Shown: positions 29,444-40,695 of the stretch, piece by piece
How positions within the stretch are numbered: position 1 is the first letter of the stretch
Layout of the letters: every line of letters begins with the position of its first letter
Assembly (NCBI GenBank): GCA_902631295.1
Contig: CACOXV010000007.1
Coordinates: forward strand, 16,047-80,046
Origin: Paracoccaceae bacterium
Lineage (GTDB): Bacteria; Pseudomonadota; Alphaproteobacteria; Rhodobacterales; Rhodobacteraceae
DNA: 64,000 bases
Reading direction: 5' to 3'
Made by a program: the position numbers and the translations under genes
Notes under the pieces: generated by a model
Database searches by the model: none
Told to the model about the DNA's origin: nothing
The model's input: only the letters and a program-made list of their open reading frames with translations

Positions 29444-30351
29444 CACCTGTTATAAAAAATAGTATTGAAAGCTGGTTAGAGATAAAAGCTGCTACAGGCA
29501 ATCTAGCTAGCAATACAAGAAGCGCCTACTATAGTGATTTGACAGATTTTTTTAAGTTTTTAGCTGAATATCATAATGAAACTGCTAATTTGTTGACTGT
29601 TGAAAATTTGAAAATATCAGATATCCGAGCGTGGCAAGCCAAGCTAAGAACCACAAATTCTGGTGCAAGATCAAATGCGAGAAAATTATCAAGTTTAAAG
29701 TCATATATAAGGTGGCTCTCAAAGCATCGTAAATTTGATGCGACACATATATTATCAATGAAATCACCAAAATTTTCAAAAAAATTACCACGCCCTTTGG
29801 AACCGGTTGAGGCCAAAGCAGTTCTAACGCAATGCGAGAGCACATCAACTGAACCTTGGATCGTCGCACGAGATACTGCTGTGTTGATTTTGCTATATGG
29901 TTGTGGACTGCGTATATCTGAAGCACTTAATTTACGTAAAAAAGAGATACCGTTGGGTAATTCGATAAGAATAACTGGAAAAGGTGGCAAAGTGCGAATA
30001 GTCCCAGTTTTAAAAATCGCACAAAATGCCGTCAATCAATATGTAGAATTATGCCCATTTAAACTTGAACGAGATGATAAGATTTTCTTTGGTGCAATGG
30101 GAAAGCAATTATCACCAAAAGTAATTCAAAATAAAATGAAGTTTGTTCGACATCTTCTTGGCCTTCCAGCATCTGCTACTCCGCATGCACTAAGACACAG
30201 CTTTGCCACGCATCTACTATCCAATGGTGGTGACCTAAGGACCATTCAAGAACTACTTGGCCACGCTAGCCTTTCAACTACTCAAATTTATACGTCAGTA
30301 GATAGCGTTCGCTTAATGGAGGTTTATTCTAAAACACATCCTCAGGCTTAG
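29422..30351 (+). CDS. xerC: tyrosine recombinase XerC
   Basis: LLYGCGLRISEALNL, TPHALRHSFATHLLSNGGDLRTIQELLGHASLSTTQIYT. Confidence 0.92.
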   Translation: MDQFKLIAPVIKNSIESWLEIKAATGNLASNTRSAYYSDLTDFFKFLAEYHNETANLLTVENLKISDIRAWQAKLRTTNSGARSNARKLSSLKSYIRWLSKHRKFDATHILSMKSPKFSKKLPRPLEPVEAKAVLTQCESTSTEPWIVARDTAVLILLYGCGLRISEALNLRKKEIPLGNSIRITGKGGKVRIVPVLKIAQNAVNQYVELCPFKLERDDKIFFGAMGKQLSPKVIQNKMKFVRHLLGLPASATPHALRHSFATHLLSNGGDLRTIQELLGHASLSTTQIYTSVDSVRLMEVYSKTHPQA

Positions 30352-30390
30352 CAGTTGCGCCCAGTCTCAATAAAATCGTATAGAATAAAA

Positions 30391-31086
30391 ATGAACCCAA
30401 GAGTAACTGCGTTATCTGTACACTTATTAACTGCAACTGGAGCAGTATTTGCAATGCTTTCGATGCTTGCAGCGGCCAATCACCAATGGAGTTTAATGTT
30501 TCTATGGCTTGTCGTTGCCTTTGCTGTGGACGGCATCGATGGTCCATTAGCACGACGATTTGACGTTAAAAAATATGCGCCAAGGTTCGATGGAGTTTTG
30601 CTGGATCTTATTATTGATTATTTAACCTATGTTTTTATTCCGGCCTTTGCATTATTTCAATCTGGACTTTTGCCGGGTTGGACTGGATGGGTTACAATAA
30701 TTGTAATAACATTTGCATCAGCAATGTACTTTTGTGACGGTAACATGAAAACTAAAGATAAAAGCTTTCATGGGTTCCCTGGATGTTGGAACATGGTAGC
30801 TCTGGTAATGTTTGCGATTCAGCCAAATTTTTGGATCATTTTGACAGTAGTTATTGTTTTGGCAATAGCTATGTTTCTTCCTCTTAAGTTCGTACACCCT
30901 GTCCGAACAAAGCGTTGGCGTTTTATATCTTTACCAATAACGCTTTTATGGATTGCATTTGCTGGATGGTCTGCTTGGGTCGATTTTTCTGCAAACCCGG
31001 TAATTTTATGGGGGCTAACTGGTACATCATTGTATTTAATTAGTGCTGGCCTTCTACAGCAAATAAGCCCAAAAAAGATATTATAA
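30391..31086 (+). CDS. pcs: phosphatidylcholine synthase
   Basis: CDP-alcohol phosphatidyltransferase motif DGIDGPLARRFDVKKYAPRFDGVLLDLIIDYLTYV. Confidence 0.92.
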   Translation: MNPRVTALSVHLLTATGAVFAMLSMLAAANHQWSLMFLWLVVAFAVDGIDGPLARRFDVKKYAPRFDGVLLDLIIDYLTYVFIPAFALFQSGLLPGWTGWVTIIVITFASAMYFCDGNMKTKDKSFHGFPGCWNMVALVMFAIQPNFWIILTVVIVLAIAMFLPLKFVHPVRTKRWRFISLPITLLWIAFAGWSAWVDFSANPVILWGLTGTSLYLISAGLLQQISPKKIL

Positions 31087-31167
31087 TATTAGATCATAAT
31101 ACCAAACACTCTTGTATCTCCGTCAGTAAGGTTTATGATACTACGATGCAATTTATGGGAAATGTAA

Positions 31168-31746
31168 ATGTCTTGGACCGATGAAAGAGTAGAAATTTTA
31201 AAGAAGTTATGGGGCGAAGGTCAATCGGCTAGTCAAATAGCAAAAGAACTAGGTGGCGTAACCCGGAATGCTGTAATTGGAAAGGTACATCGTTTGGGAC
31301 TGTCAAATCGCGCTACAAGTTCGTCATCATCCAAATCGGATTCCAAAACAAAGGCCTCCGTCAAAACTATCTCAGATACAAAAAGAGGCTCCAGCAAGTC
31401 AAACGCATCAAAAGTAACTACCGCAAATTCTCCAACTGAACCAAGATCCAATGTGACAAGTTTACGACGGCAGATTATACCTGCAGGTCAACCACTTCCC
31501 CCTCAACCATCCGCAAATGAAATAAGTCCAGAAGCATTAGCCCGGGTAAGTGAAATTGAAAAGAAAGCAAAAAAAATCTCTCTTCTTGACCTTACCGAAC
31601 GAACTTGCAAGTGGCCAGTTGGAGATCCAGCTACAGAAGATTTTTGGTTTTGTGGTCTCCCGTCGCAAGCAGGGAAACCGTATTGTGAGGCGCATGTAGG
31701 CGTGGCATTTCAACCGATGAGTCAAAGGCGTGATCGGCGCAAATAA
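31168..31746 (+). CDS. gcrA: cell cycle regulator GcrA family
   Basis: MSWTDERVEILKKLWGEGQSASQIAKELGGVTRNAVIGKVHRLGL. Confidence 0.96.
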   Translation: MSWTDERVEILKKLWGEGQSASQIAKELGGVTRNAVIGKVHRLGLSNRATSSSSSKSDSKTKASVKTISDTKRGSSKSNASKVTTANSPTEPRSNVTSLRRQIIPAGQPLPPQPSANEISPEALARVSEIEKKAKKISLLDLTERTCKWPVGDPATEDFWFCGLPSQAGKPYCEAHVGVAFQPMSQRRDRRK

Positions 31747-31823
31747 ATTACTGTTCAAATTTGAATTCGACAAAAATAATTAACTCTTAGCCATCAAGGT
31801 CTTTTGCTGAACGAATGGTATAG

Positions 31824-33185
31824 ATGAAAATACAGAGTCGCCCAGATCTAGCAAACCCAAAAATTCCAAGTGGTTTAAAAAATAACCAGCCTACTGTAGG
31901 GATGGTGTCATTAGGTTGTCCAAAAGCATTGGTAGATAGTGAACGCATCCTAACAAGACTTCGTGCAGAAGGTTATCAAATATCCAGCGATTATTCTGGC
32001 TCTAATGCTGTAATTGTAAACACCTGTGGCTTCCTGGATAGTGCTAAAGCTGAAAGCTTAGACGCGATTGGGGAAGCTCTAGCAGAAAATGGAAAAGTAA
32101 TTGTTACGGGTTGTTTGGGAGCCGAGCCCGATTACATAAAAAAACATCATCCAAAGGTTTTAGCAATAACTGGGCCACAGCAATATGAAAATGTACTAGA
32201 TACCGTTCATCAAATTGTTCCACCTAAACCAGATCCATTTGTGGATCTACTTCCCCCTACCGGTATTAAATTAACACCAAGGCACTATAGTTATCTTAAA
32301 ATATCAGAAGGCTGCAATCATAAATGTAAATTTTGTATCATCCCCAAAATGCGCGGCCGTTTGTCAAGCAGGCCAGCCCGCTATGTCATCAAAGAGGCTG
32401 AAAAGCTGGTCGAAAATGGCGTTAAAGAATTATTAGTTATTTCTCAAGACACATCCGCTTATGGGTTGGATTTAAAACACACCACTGTAGGCGGCCATAG
32501 ATCTCACATTTCTGACTTAGCTAAAGATTTAGGATCCCTAGGAGTTTGGGTCAGACTACACTATGTTTACCCATACCCACATGTGAGAAACCTAATCCCA
32601 TTAATGGCCGAGCAAAAAATTTTACCCTACCTGGATATACCGTTCCAGCACGCACATCCCGAAACATTGAAAAGGATGGCCCGCCCAGCTGCTGCTTCAC
32701 GCACGTTAAACGAAATCGAACAATGGCGAAAAATATGCCCAGATATAACTTTAAGATCGACATTTATAGTTGGCTACCCAGGCGAAACAGAGGAAGAATT
32801 TACATTTTTGCTTGATTGGTTGCAGGAAGCTCAACTAGATCGTGTCGGTTGCTTTCAATATGAAAATGTTGAGGGGGCCAGATCAAACCTACTTTTAAAT
32901 CAAGTTCCCAGCGCTGTAAAACAGGAGAGATGGGATCGTTTTATGTCAAAAGCCAATGAGATTTCATCTGAAAAATTGGAACGCAAAGTGGGTACAACAG
33001 TCAAGGTTATAGTTGACCAAGTAGATGAAGACACGGCAATATGCAGAACTCAAGCCGATGCACCGGAGATCGATGGTAATTTATTTATCGATAAAAACTT
33101 TTCTCACTTAAAGCCCGGGGATTTACTAACTGTAAAAGTCGATGAGGCGAGCGATTATGACCTATGGGGTGTAGAAATAGCTTAA
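31824..33185 (+). CDS. rimO: ribosomal protein S12 methylthiotransferase
   Basis: [15 protein letters not shown], radical-SAM [15 protein letters not shown]-like C-terminus. Confidence 0.96.
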   Translation: MKIQSRPDLANPKIPSGLKNNQPTVGMVSLGCPKALVDSERILTRLRAEGYQISSDYSGSNAVIVNTCGFLDSAKAESLDAIGEALAENGKVIVTGCLGAEPDYIKKHHPKVLAITGPQQYENVLDTVHQIVPPKPDPFVDLLPPTGIKLTPRHYSYLKISEGCNHKCKFCIIPKMRGRLSSRPARYVIKEAEKLVENGVKELLVISQDTSAYGLDLKHTTVGGHRSHISDLAKDLGSLGVWVRLHYVYPYPHVRNLIPLMAEQKILPYLDIPFQHAHPETLKRMARPAAASRTLNEIEQWRKICPDITLRSTFIVGYPGETEEEFTFLLDWLQEAQLDRVGCFQYENVEGARSNLLLNQVPSAVKQERWDRFMSKANEISSEKLERKVGTTVKVIVDQVDEDTAICRTQADAPEIDGNLFIDKNFSHLKPGDLLTVKVDEASDYDLWGVEIA

Positions 33186-33286
33186 TGGATTTTTCTCTAG
33201 GTCTGTAATACTTATATCTTATACTAATAAAAATGTAAAATTGTCGCGCCTTATTGCTTAAGTTAATAAAGCACTACATTTTCAAC

Positions 33287-33664
33287 ATGACAAGTAATAG
33301 TAAACCAAGCACCACAGTTCTTTTTAATGGCGATTGTGAAATTTGCAGTAAAGAAATTTGTATATATGAAAGCTATGGTGCTTCAAAAGGGCTTCCTATA
33401 GATTTCAAGGATATAAATAATACGGATCTGGATTTATTTGGATTAACAAGGGATGAAACTGCTCGTCAGCTTCATGTACTCAAAAATTCTGAATTATTTG
33501 TAGGTGTGGACGCATTTGTAACCTTATGGAATGAAATGCCAAAATATCGCTTTCTAGCAAAAATTTTTAGTTTGCCAGGGATGGCAAAAGTTGCACAATT
33601 TTTTTATTATCACATAATCTCACTTTATCTTTATAAGCGTGACGTTAAGAGATTAAAAACCTAG
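33287..33664 (+). CDS. DCC (DUF393) thiol-disulfide oxidoreductase
   Basis: VLFNGDCEICSKEI. Confidence 0.85.
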   Translation: MTSNSKPSTTVLFNGDCEICSKEICIYESYGASKGLPIDFKDINNTDLDLFGLTRDETARQLHVLKNSELFVGVDAFVTLWNEMPKYRFLAKIFSLPGMAKVAQFFYYHIISLYLYKRDVKRLKT

Positions 33665-33668
33665 CTAT

Positions 33669-35081
33669 CTATTTGATGATAACTCCCGGGTTCATAATCC
33701 CATTTGGGTCGAATAAATCTTTCAGCTTTCGCATTAGATCTAATTTTACTGGACTACTGTATTTTATTAAATCTTTCACCTTAGATCGACCTATACCATG
33801 CTCAGCACTTACAGATCCTTTGAACTCTACGGTCAGATCGTGAACAACACTTTCGATCACATCACACTGAGATGAATACTGATCTTTTGTTTTTCCAGTT
33901 TCTGGAAAAACATTAAAATGCAAATTTCCATCACCTAAATGTCCAAAACAATTTATACGAAATCGACCAATAGAAGATAATTCAATTTGAGCTCTGTCTA
34001 TAAATGTTGAAATTTCTGAAAGAGGTAAAGAAAGATCATGACTGGCTATAGCACCAATTCTTCGATTAGCTTCAGGTATTGTTTCTCTAAGCTTCCACAG
34101 AGCATCACTTTCTTTTTTAGATTTCGCAAGCACGCCATCATAGACCAACTTATGATAACAAATTTTTTCATAAAGTTTGATCATAGAGTTTTCCGCATTT
34201 CTAGCCGATCCGAATCCTAATTGGATAAGAATTGCCCAATCAGGTATTTTGCTAAACGGAAGTTGTACCGAAGGCATTGCTTCTTTAATGAAAGAAAAAC
34301 CCTGGCCTGATAATAATTCAAATGCACTTAACCCCTCAGAAACAAAATCTTGAGTGATATTAAGAGCAGCTAGTGCAGCCTTTGGACTGTTCACAAAAAG
34401 CAAGGCGGTACTTTCCGATCTTGGTAAAGGAGCCAATCTCAAGGAGGCAGCAGTCACCAAGCCCAAAGATCCCTCAGAGCCTATCAGTAGGCTTTTTAAA
34501 TCATAGCCAGAATTATCTTTCCTCAGACGGCGAAGATCTGACCAAATCTCTCCATTAGGAAAAGTTACTTCTAATCCTAAACATAAATCTCGTGCATTAC
34601 CGTATCGTAAGACCCCTATACCACCTGCGTTAGTAGCTAAATTACCTCCAATTCTAGCGGAACCTTTTGATGCTAAAGATAATGGGAATAAACGGTTATT
34701 ATTCTTAGCCTCATTTTGAATATCTTCCAATGTGCATCCTGCTTCACAAACAATAACATGTTCCTCCGGAAATATATCTATTATCTTTGTCAAACGCTCA
34801 GTTGATAAAATGAGAGGTGAATCAAGGTTTGCTCCAACCTGTCCACCAACTAAGCCAGTACCACCACCATAAGGAATTACAGGCACCCGAGCATCTGAGC
34901 AAATCTTTAAAATTTTTGAGGCCTCAGAAACATTTTGGGGGGCCACTACTGCGCCGATTTTACCGATCCATCTACCACGCGGTTCCTCCTTATAGCTTTG
35001 GCTAGCGGGCCTAAAAACTTTTGGACCACAGGCAATTTCTATTTTGGATAAGAACTTTTTATCAGCGGGGTTAAACATCAA
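33669..35081 (-). CDS. FAD-binding oxidase (GlcD/D-2-hydroxyacid dehydrogenase-like)
   Basis: VIPYGGGTGLVGGQV, GHLGDGNLHFNVF, AEHGIGRSK. Confidence 0.92.
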   Translation of the reverse strand: MMFNPADKKFLSKIEIACGPKVFRPASQSYKEEPRGRWIGKIGAVVAPQNVSEASKILKICSDARVPVIPYGGGTGLVGGQVGANLDSPLILSTERLTKIIDIFPEEHVIVCEAGCTLEDIQNEAKNNNRLFPLSLASKGSARIGGNLATNAGGIGVLRYGNARDLCLGLEVTFPNGEIWSDLRRLRKDNSGYDLKSLLIGSEGSLGLVTAASLRLAPLPRSESTALLFVNSPKAALAALNITQDFVSEGLSAFELLSGQGFSFIKEAMPSVQLPFSKIPDWAILIQLGFGSARNAENSMIKLYEKICYHKLVYDGVLAKSKKESDALWKLRETIPEANRRIGAIASHDLSLPLSEISTFIDRAQIELSSIGRFRINCFGHLGDGNLHFNVFPETGKTKDQYSSQCDVIESVVHDLTVEFKGSVSAEHGIGRSKVKDLIKYSSPVKLDLMRKLKDLFDPNGIMNPGVIIK

Positions 35082-35129
35082 AGTTAATCTACCAAATTAA
35101 AATCACATAATTTCGTTTGCGCGCTAATA

Positions 35130-35720
35130 TTATAAAACCCCAGTATCAGTTTTTCCTCGTCTATCATAACGCAAGGATGCATATAAAACATGAGTGCGCC
35201 ACCGACCATCAATTTGAATGTAAGCCTGAGCTACTCCCTCATACTTGAACCCACATTTTTCCAGAACTTTACGCGACGGGGTATTTTCTGGCAAGCAAGC
35301 TGACTCAATTCTACTTATATCTAATGTACCAAATGCGTAATGAACCAGAGCGGATATAGCTTCTGACATAAAACCTTTGCGAACGTACGGAAGCCCAATC
35401 CAATAGCCCATGGTAGCGGTTTGATTTGGTCCCCTTCGTATATTGTCTAGAGTTATTGCTCCTATCAGCACTCCATCATTTCTGTTGATTATAAATAAGG
35501 GGATAGCAGTGCCATGCTGTATTGAGCGCTTTGCCCAATTAACTCGATTTATAAAAGGCCTTCTAAGTAGATGGTCGTGAGACCAAGTTGGTTCCCAAGG
35601 AGTTAAAAACTCTTTTGATTCAAAACGTAGCTGAGACCAGTTTTTATGGTCTGAGAGCTGAGGCAGCCGCAAGTCTAGTCTATCTGTCTGTATCAGCAAC
35701 TGACGCTTACTAAATAGCAT
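35130..35720 (-). CDS. RimJ/RimL-type GNAT acetyltransferase
   Basis: GYWIGLPYVRKGFMSEAISALVHYAF...CLPENTPSRKVLEKCGF. Confidence 0.92.
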   Translation of the reverse strand: MLFSKRQLLIQTDRLDLRLPQLSDHKNWSQLRFESKEFLTPWEPTWSHDHLLRRPFINRVNWAKRSIQHGTAIPLFIINRNDGVLIGAITLDNIRRGPNQTATMGYWIGLPYVRKGFMSEAISALVHYAFGTLDISRIESACLPENTPSRKVLEKCGFKYEGVAQAYIQIDGRWRTHVLYASLRYDRRGKTDTGVL

Positions 35721-35722
35721 TT

Positions 35723-36988
35723 TCAGGCGGCTCGTCGCTTTTCTAAATCAATAAGATCTGGGGCCAAACCTACCGGGCCATACAAGGCCATTGCAGTTTT
35801 TGTTGTAAACGCAATTTTCTCTACATAATTTCGCATATCGTTTAAACCTATTGCATCAATTTTATGAACAGTTTCTTCTATACTTGGAACGCGATCCCAT
35901 ATTGAAACCATCCGTGCAAGTCGCTCTGCACGAGAAGATGCGCTTTCAAGGCCCATTAGCAAACCTGCTTTCATTTGAGCACGTGCACGATCCAACTCAG
36001 ACTGACTGAAGTTATCAGCAGCCCTTTTTAGTTCATCGAAGGTTAGTTCGCTTAATTCCTTTAATTTTTCCTCACTAGTACCTGCATATATTAAAGTACT
36101 GCCACCGTCACGATATGCTACTGACTGCGCGAAAATAGAATAACATAGGCCCCGTTTTTCTCGGATTTCTTGGAAAAGGCGGGAAGACATTCCTCCGCCA
36201 AGTGCTACGCTATAAATCTGCGCTGCGTAAATTTCGTCATCAACATAACTAGGCCCATCAAAAGCTAAGGCCATATGTGCTTGCTCTAATTTTTTTTCTC
36301 TTCGAAACTCGCCACCGTGAAAATTGGTTGAAGTAATTGGAGATCTTGTCTTTTTCAGTTTTAGATCACCAAAATGTTCCTTTGCCAAAGACACAATCTG
36401 CTCGTGATTTACCCCACCAGCAGCTGCCAAAATCAACCTATCAGGAGAGTAATTTTCGGATACAAAATCAGATAGGTCACGCTTATCAAATTTTTGAACC
36501 TTTTCTGCAGGACCTAAGATTGTTCGCCCCATCGGTTGATCAGGGTATGCCGTTTCCTGCAACCAATCAAAAATTATATCATCTGGAGTATCTAATGATT
36601 GACCGATTTCTTGCAGAATGACATTACGTTCGACTTCTATTTCTCTTTTATCAAAAATCGAATTCTTCAAAATATCTGCCAAAATATCGATAGCTAACGG
36701 TATATTTTCGTTTAACAATCTGACATAATAAGCCGTTACTTCTCTGGAAGTATAAGCATTTATATACCCACCTACATCTTCAATCGCTTCAGCTATATCG
36801 AATGCAGACCTCTTAGCAGTTCCCTTAAATGCCATATGCTCTAAAAAGTGAGCAATCCCATTTTGTTCAGGGCGCTCATGGCGACCTCCCGCGTCAACCC
36901 AAACTCCGATCGAAGCTGATTGCAAACCCGGCATATGCTCCGTGACAATACGAAATCCATTTTCTAATTTTTCAGTTTGAACTGTCAC
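35723..36988 (-). CDS. M16 family zinc peptidase
   Basis: HFLEHMAFKGT (HxxEH) and typical mitochondrial processing peptidase-like ORF. Confidence 0.95.
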   Translation of the reverse strand: MTVQTEKLENGFRIVTEHMPGLQSASIGVWVDAGGRHERPEQNGIAHFLEHMAFKGTAKRSAFDIAEAIEDVGGYINAYTSREVTAYYVRLLNENIPLAIDILADILKNSIFDKREIEVERNVILQEIGQSLDTPDDIIFDWLQETAYPDQPMGRTILGPAEKVQKFDKRDLSDFVSENYSPDRLILAAAGGVNHEQIVSLAKEHFGDLKLKKTRSPITSTNFHGGEFRREKKLEQAHMALAFDGPSYVDDEIYAAQIYSVALGGGMSSRLFQEIREKRGLCYSIFAQSVAYRDGGSTLIYAGTSEEKLKELSELTFDELKRAADNFSQSELDRARAQMKAGLLMGLESASSRAERLARMVSIWDRVPSIEETVHKIDAIGLNDMRNYVEKIAFTTKTAMALYGPVGLAPDLIDLEKRRAA

Positions 36989-36989
36989 A

Positions 36990-38402
36990 TTATATCCTGT
37001 CTCTAATTAAATTTTTTAACTGAACCACATCGTTATCAACTTTTAAAATCCGCTCCGGTCTGTCAAATAGATCACTCATTATGTTTGGGAGCTCTGGATT
37101 TACTTCTGAAGCGTTTTTAACAGCAGCTGGAAATTTTGCAGGATGTGCTGTCGCTAGTGTAACCATAGGCACTTTATTATTACGCAACTCGTCCGCAACC
37201 TTTACCCCTATAGCTGTGTGTGGGCAAAGTAGCTGGGCTGATCTAGTCAAAATGGTCTTAATCGTATCAAAAGTTTCGACTTCAGTCGCCATACCAGAAG
37301 AATAATGCTCCGATAAAGCGATTAAAGCATCGTTTGTAATTTCAAAACCATCATTCTGTTTCAATTGCTCCATGAGTTTTACAATTTCTGTTGTGTCCAG
37401 GCCGTATGCATAGAATAAAGCCCTCTCAAAATTTGAACTGATTTGTATATCCATTGATGGGCTAATTGACGCTGCAACTTGCGTCGTATGATATCCCTTT
37501 CCACTCAAGCATCTATGCAAAATGTCATTCTGGTTGGTGGCCACAACTAATCGTTCAATTGGCAAACCCATTTCTTTTGCAATATAACCAGCAAAAATAT
37601 CACCGAAATTACCAGTTGGAACAGTGAAGCTCACTTTTCGAAGAGGTGCACCTAGCGAAACTGCAGATGAAAAATAATATACAATTTGTGCAAGAACGCG
37701 CGCCCAGTTTATAGAATTAATACCTGCAAGTTGCACTTCGTTACGAAATTCATGGTCGTTAAACATATCTTTTACACGAGATTGACAGTCATCAAAGGTT
37801 CCGTCGACCGCAATCGCATGAACGTTACTTTCTTTCGCAGTTGTCATTTGCCTGCGTTGAACATCCGAAACTCGCCCATCTGGAAAGAGAATGAAAACAT
37901 TCACCGCGTCTAGACCCCTAAAAGCCTCTATAGCAGCACTACCAGTATCTCCACTTGTTGCACCAATTATTGTGACTTTTTGCTTACGGCGGTTTAACGC
38001 GACCTGAAATAGTTGTCCGATTAATTGCATAGCGAAGTCTTTGAATGCAAGGGTCGGACCATGAAAGAGCTCTAATAAAAAATGATTAGCCTCCAACTCA
38101 ACCAAGGGAGCGCATGAAACATGGCTGAAATCTGCGTAGGCTTTTTCAATAATGTCGATTAAAGAATCATCGTCGAATGCATCATCCACGAAGGGTTTAA
38201 TTATTCTAAATGCAATGTCTTGATAACGTAAACCCTGCAGAGATAGAATTTCATCTTTGGTTAACTTAGGAATGTGAGCTGGAACATATAATCCACCGTC
38301 CAGAGCCAAGCCCGTAAGCATTGCTTCCTCGAAGCTAAGCGCAGGAGCCGCTCCACGGGTTGAGATATACTTCATTTTACAGCCTTTTGCCTTGTAGTCC
38401 AA
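36990..38402 (-). CDS. thrC: threonine synthase
   Basis: STRGAAPALSFEEAMLTGLALDGGLYVP, GPTLAFKDFAMQ, GATSGDTGSAAIEAF. Confidence 0.96.
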   Translation of the reverse strand: MDYKAKGCKMKYISTRGAAPALSFEEAMLTGLALDGGLYVPAHIPKLTKDEILSLQGLRYQDIAFRIIKPFVDDAFDDDSLIDIIEKAYADFSHVSCAPLVELEANHFLLELFHGPTLAFKDFAMQLIGQLFQVALNRRKQKVTIIGATSGDTGSAAIEAFRGLDAVNVFILFPDGRVSDVQRRQMTTAKESNVHAIAVDGTFDDCQSRVKDMFNDHEFRNEVQLAGINSINWARVLAQIVYYFSSAVSLGAPLRKVSFTVPTGNFGDIFAGYIAKEMGLPIERLVVATNQNDILHRCLSGKGYHTTQVAASISPSMDIQISSNFERALFYAYGLDTTEIVKLMEQLKQNDGFEITNDALIALSEHYSSGMATEVETFDTIKTILTRSAQLLCPHTAIGVKVADELRNNKVPMVTLATAHPAKFPAAVKNASEVNPELPNIMSDLFDRPERILKVDNDVVQLKNLIRDRI

Positions 38403-39046
38403 ATAAATAGACAGCTCATAAGAGCCCAGATTATGGCTAAAGAAAACCAGGTAATCGCGTACTGTAAGTGATCATTTGGAATGTGCGTAGTGTCAATAGG
38501 CATTGGCTTAATATTTTGATCTTTTAATGTTGAATCTTTTAGAATTATTAATATCGGTTCCGTTTGCAAAGCAGATGCAACACGCTCTACGTTACGCGCA
38601 AACCAAATATTATTTTCAAAATCAGGTTCCGGAGTGAAGTTGTCTACTTCATCAGGCCAATGCAAATTTCCAACTAAAGAAATATCATTAATCAAATCTA
38701 CATCATAATCAGTTTCAAGCCCCACGAAACCCAGATCTACAAGCAGCCTTCGTCCATTTGTGCGGAAAACATGAATTATGCGATAACCAGCTCCATAACG
38801 CTTTTTACTCGCCAGTACCCGAATGCTTTCTTTCAAAAACTGTCCAGAAATTTCTACAGATAAATATTTATGAACACTTTCAGAGGGCTCAACTGGCAAA
38901 GGCACTGGGGCTGCAGCAATTTTTTGATCTATCTTATTTAAGACGCCTAGTTTCCAATACAGCCTGTCAATTTGCCACTTACCCAGATAAAGCAAACATG
39001 CTGTTCCAGCGAAACCAATAAACACTATGAACCAAATACGCTTCAT
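38372..39046 (-). CDS. SURF1 family protein
   Basis: LYLGKWQIDRLYWK and position downstream of coxC. Confidence 0.9.
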   Translation of the reverse strand: MKRIWFIVFIGFAGTACLLYLGKWQIDRLYWKLGVLNKIDQKIAAAPVPLPVEPSESVHKYLSVEISGQFLKESIRVLASKKRYGAGYRIIHVFRTNGRRLLVDLGFVGLETDYDVDLINDISLVGNLHWPDEVDNFTPEPDFENNIWFARNVERVASALQTEPILIILKDSTLKDQNIKPMPIDTTHIPNDHLQYAITWFSLAIIWALMSCLFIWTTRQKAVK

Positions 39047-39135
39047 TGGCTTAATTCTTTAAACGCGAAATACGCTAGTAACAAGTAGTGGGTTTATGCA
39101 TTTGACTAATTTTGCTTTTGGAAAAAAAGTAAATA

Positions 39136-39936
39136 TCAGCCTCCCCAAACATATACAGCCGCAAAAAGAAATAGCCAAACTACGTCTACAAAGTGCCAGT
39201 ACCAAGCAGCTGCCTCAAAACCGAGATGACTTTCAGGCGAAAAATGACCACGCAAAGTTCTCATAAGGCAAATAAATAGAAATATAGTGCCTACAATGAC
39301 ATGGAATCCATGAAATCCAGTCGCCATAAAAAAATTGGCGCCGTAGATATTACCACTGAAACCAAATGCCGCATGGCTGTACTCGTAAGCTTGGAAAACG
39401 GTAAAAATACCTCCTAATAAAATTGCTAAAATTAAGCCATTTTTTATATCTTTCCGATTATTCTCATGTACCAGAGCGTGGTGCGCCCATGTAGCTGCAG
39501 CACCAGAGCATAGTAAAATAAGTGTGTTAATTAGGGGTAAATGCCAGGGATCGAAAGTTTCAATTCCTACAGGTGGCCAAACACCATCGGCTATAGGGGA
39601 CTGATCTGACATTGGATACATGGCGTGTTTAAAAAAACTCCAAAACCAAGCTGCAAAAAACATTACTTCCGACATGATAAAAAGGATAAAACCGTAACGC
39701 AGCCCTATTAAAACTACCGGGGTATGATCACCCTCTTTATTTTCAGTAACAGTATCAGCCCACCATCCAAACATTACATAAAGAACGCCAACAAACCCAA
39801 TTAGAAGAAGCCAAGGACCGTTTCCGTGAAAAAACAAAACAGCGCCAAACAACATTACGAAAGCTGCAACTGACCCGATAAATGGCCAGAGAGATGGATT
39901 TAAAATGTGATAATCGTGATTTTTTACATGTGCCAT
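39136..39936 (-). CDS. ctaE: cytochrome c oxidase subunit III
   Basis: [43 protein letters not shown]. Confidence 0.97.
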   Translation of the reverse strand: MAHVKNHDYHILNPSLWPFIGSVAAFVMLFGAVLFFHGNGPWLLLIGFVGVLYVMFGWWADTVTENKEGDHTPVVLIGLRYGFILFIMSEVMFFAAWFWSFFKHAMYPMSDQSPIADGVWPPVGIETFDPWHLPLINTLILLCSGAAATWAHHALVHENNRKDIKNGLILAILLGGIFTVFQAYEYSHAAFGFSGNIYGANFFMATGFHGFHVIVGTIFLFICLMRTLRGHFSPESHLGFEAAAWYWHFVDVVWLFLFAAVYVWGG

Positions 39937-40589
39937 AATTGTCCCTCTTTGGCGTCGCTATTTAAGTCTGTGCTCGGGTAGTGACTATTAAATTTTGCTT
40001 CATCCACTGGCAGATCAATCTCGTAAAAAGTATACGACAGCGTGATGGTTTTAGCAAATTTGGCGTCTTTATCATTTACTAACTCAGGATCTACAAAAAA
40101 TGTCACAGGCATTTGTACCCGTTCACCTGGCTGTAGAATCTGCTCTTGAAAGCAGAAACAGTCAATTTTATTGAAAAAGGACCCAGCACCGTAAGGGGTA
40201 ACATTATAACTGGCGGATCCCGCGATTGGTCGGCTCGTTGGATTATATGCTTCGTAAAACGCGAGTGCTGTTTCTCCAAGTTTAACCTCTAGCTGTCTTT
40301 CAACTGGCATGAATTCCCAAGGCATATCACGCTCCAAAGAAGCATCAAACCTTATTGTTATTGTCTCGTCTAAGATAATTTTAGACTCAACTTCTGAAAC
40401 ATTTGTATAGCCACCGTACCCGGTAACTCGACAAAAAAGATCATATAGAGGAACTGAGGCCCAAGCCATTGCTCCCATAAAAAATACCACACCTAAGGCA
40501 TAAAGAGCGGTCTTTTGATTTGCACTCTCATTCACTACTTGCTGCTCCTGCAATTGCGCTGGAAACATCTCCATCTGTAACTTTAACAA
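39924..40589 (-). CDS. ctaG: cytochrome c oxidase assembly protein CtaG/Cox11
   Basis: [19 protein letters not shown]...[12 protein letters not shown]. Confidence 0.96.
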   Translation of the reverse strand: MLKLQMEMFPAQLQEQQVVNESANQKTALYALGVVFFMGAMAWASVPLYDLFCRVTGYGGYTNVSEVESKIILDETITIRFDASLERDMPWEFMPVERQLEVKLGETALAFYEAYNPTSRPIAGSASYNVTPYGAGSFFNKIDCFCFQEQILQPGERVQMPVTFFVDPELVNDKDAKFAKTITLSYTFYEIDLPVDEAKFNSHYPSTDLNSDAKEGQLWHM

Positions 40590-40695
40590 CAGTTAGTCCG
40601 AATATAAGAGCTACAAAAGTTACGAGAACAACGCCTATACCAATGTTTTTACTCATACGGCGCTTATGAAGTTCGTGCTCCACACCAAAGTTCAT
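40528..40695 (-). CDS. 55-aa CoxF-like small membrane protein
   Basis: [55 protein letters not shown], between ctaB and ctaG. Confidence 0.75.
   Translation of the reverse strand: MNFGVEHELHKRRMSKNIGIGVVLVTFVALIFGLTVVKVTDGDVSSAIAGAASSE

Noticed and set aside
29422-30351. Tyrosine recombinase as a mobile-element integrase
   Set aside because: XerC-type sequence in the DUF484-xerC housekeeping context; no att repeats or cargo seen.
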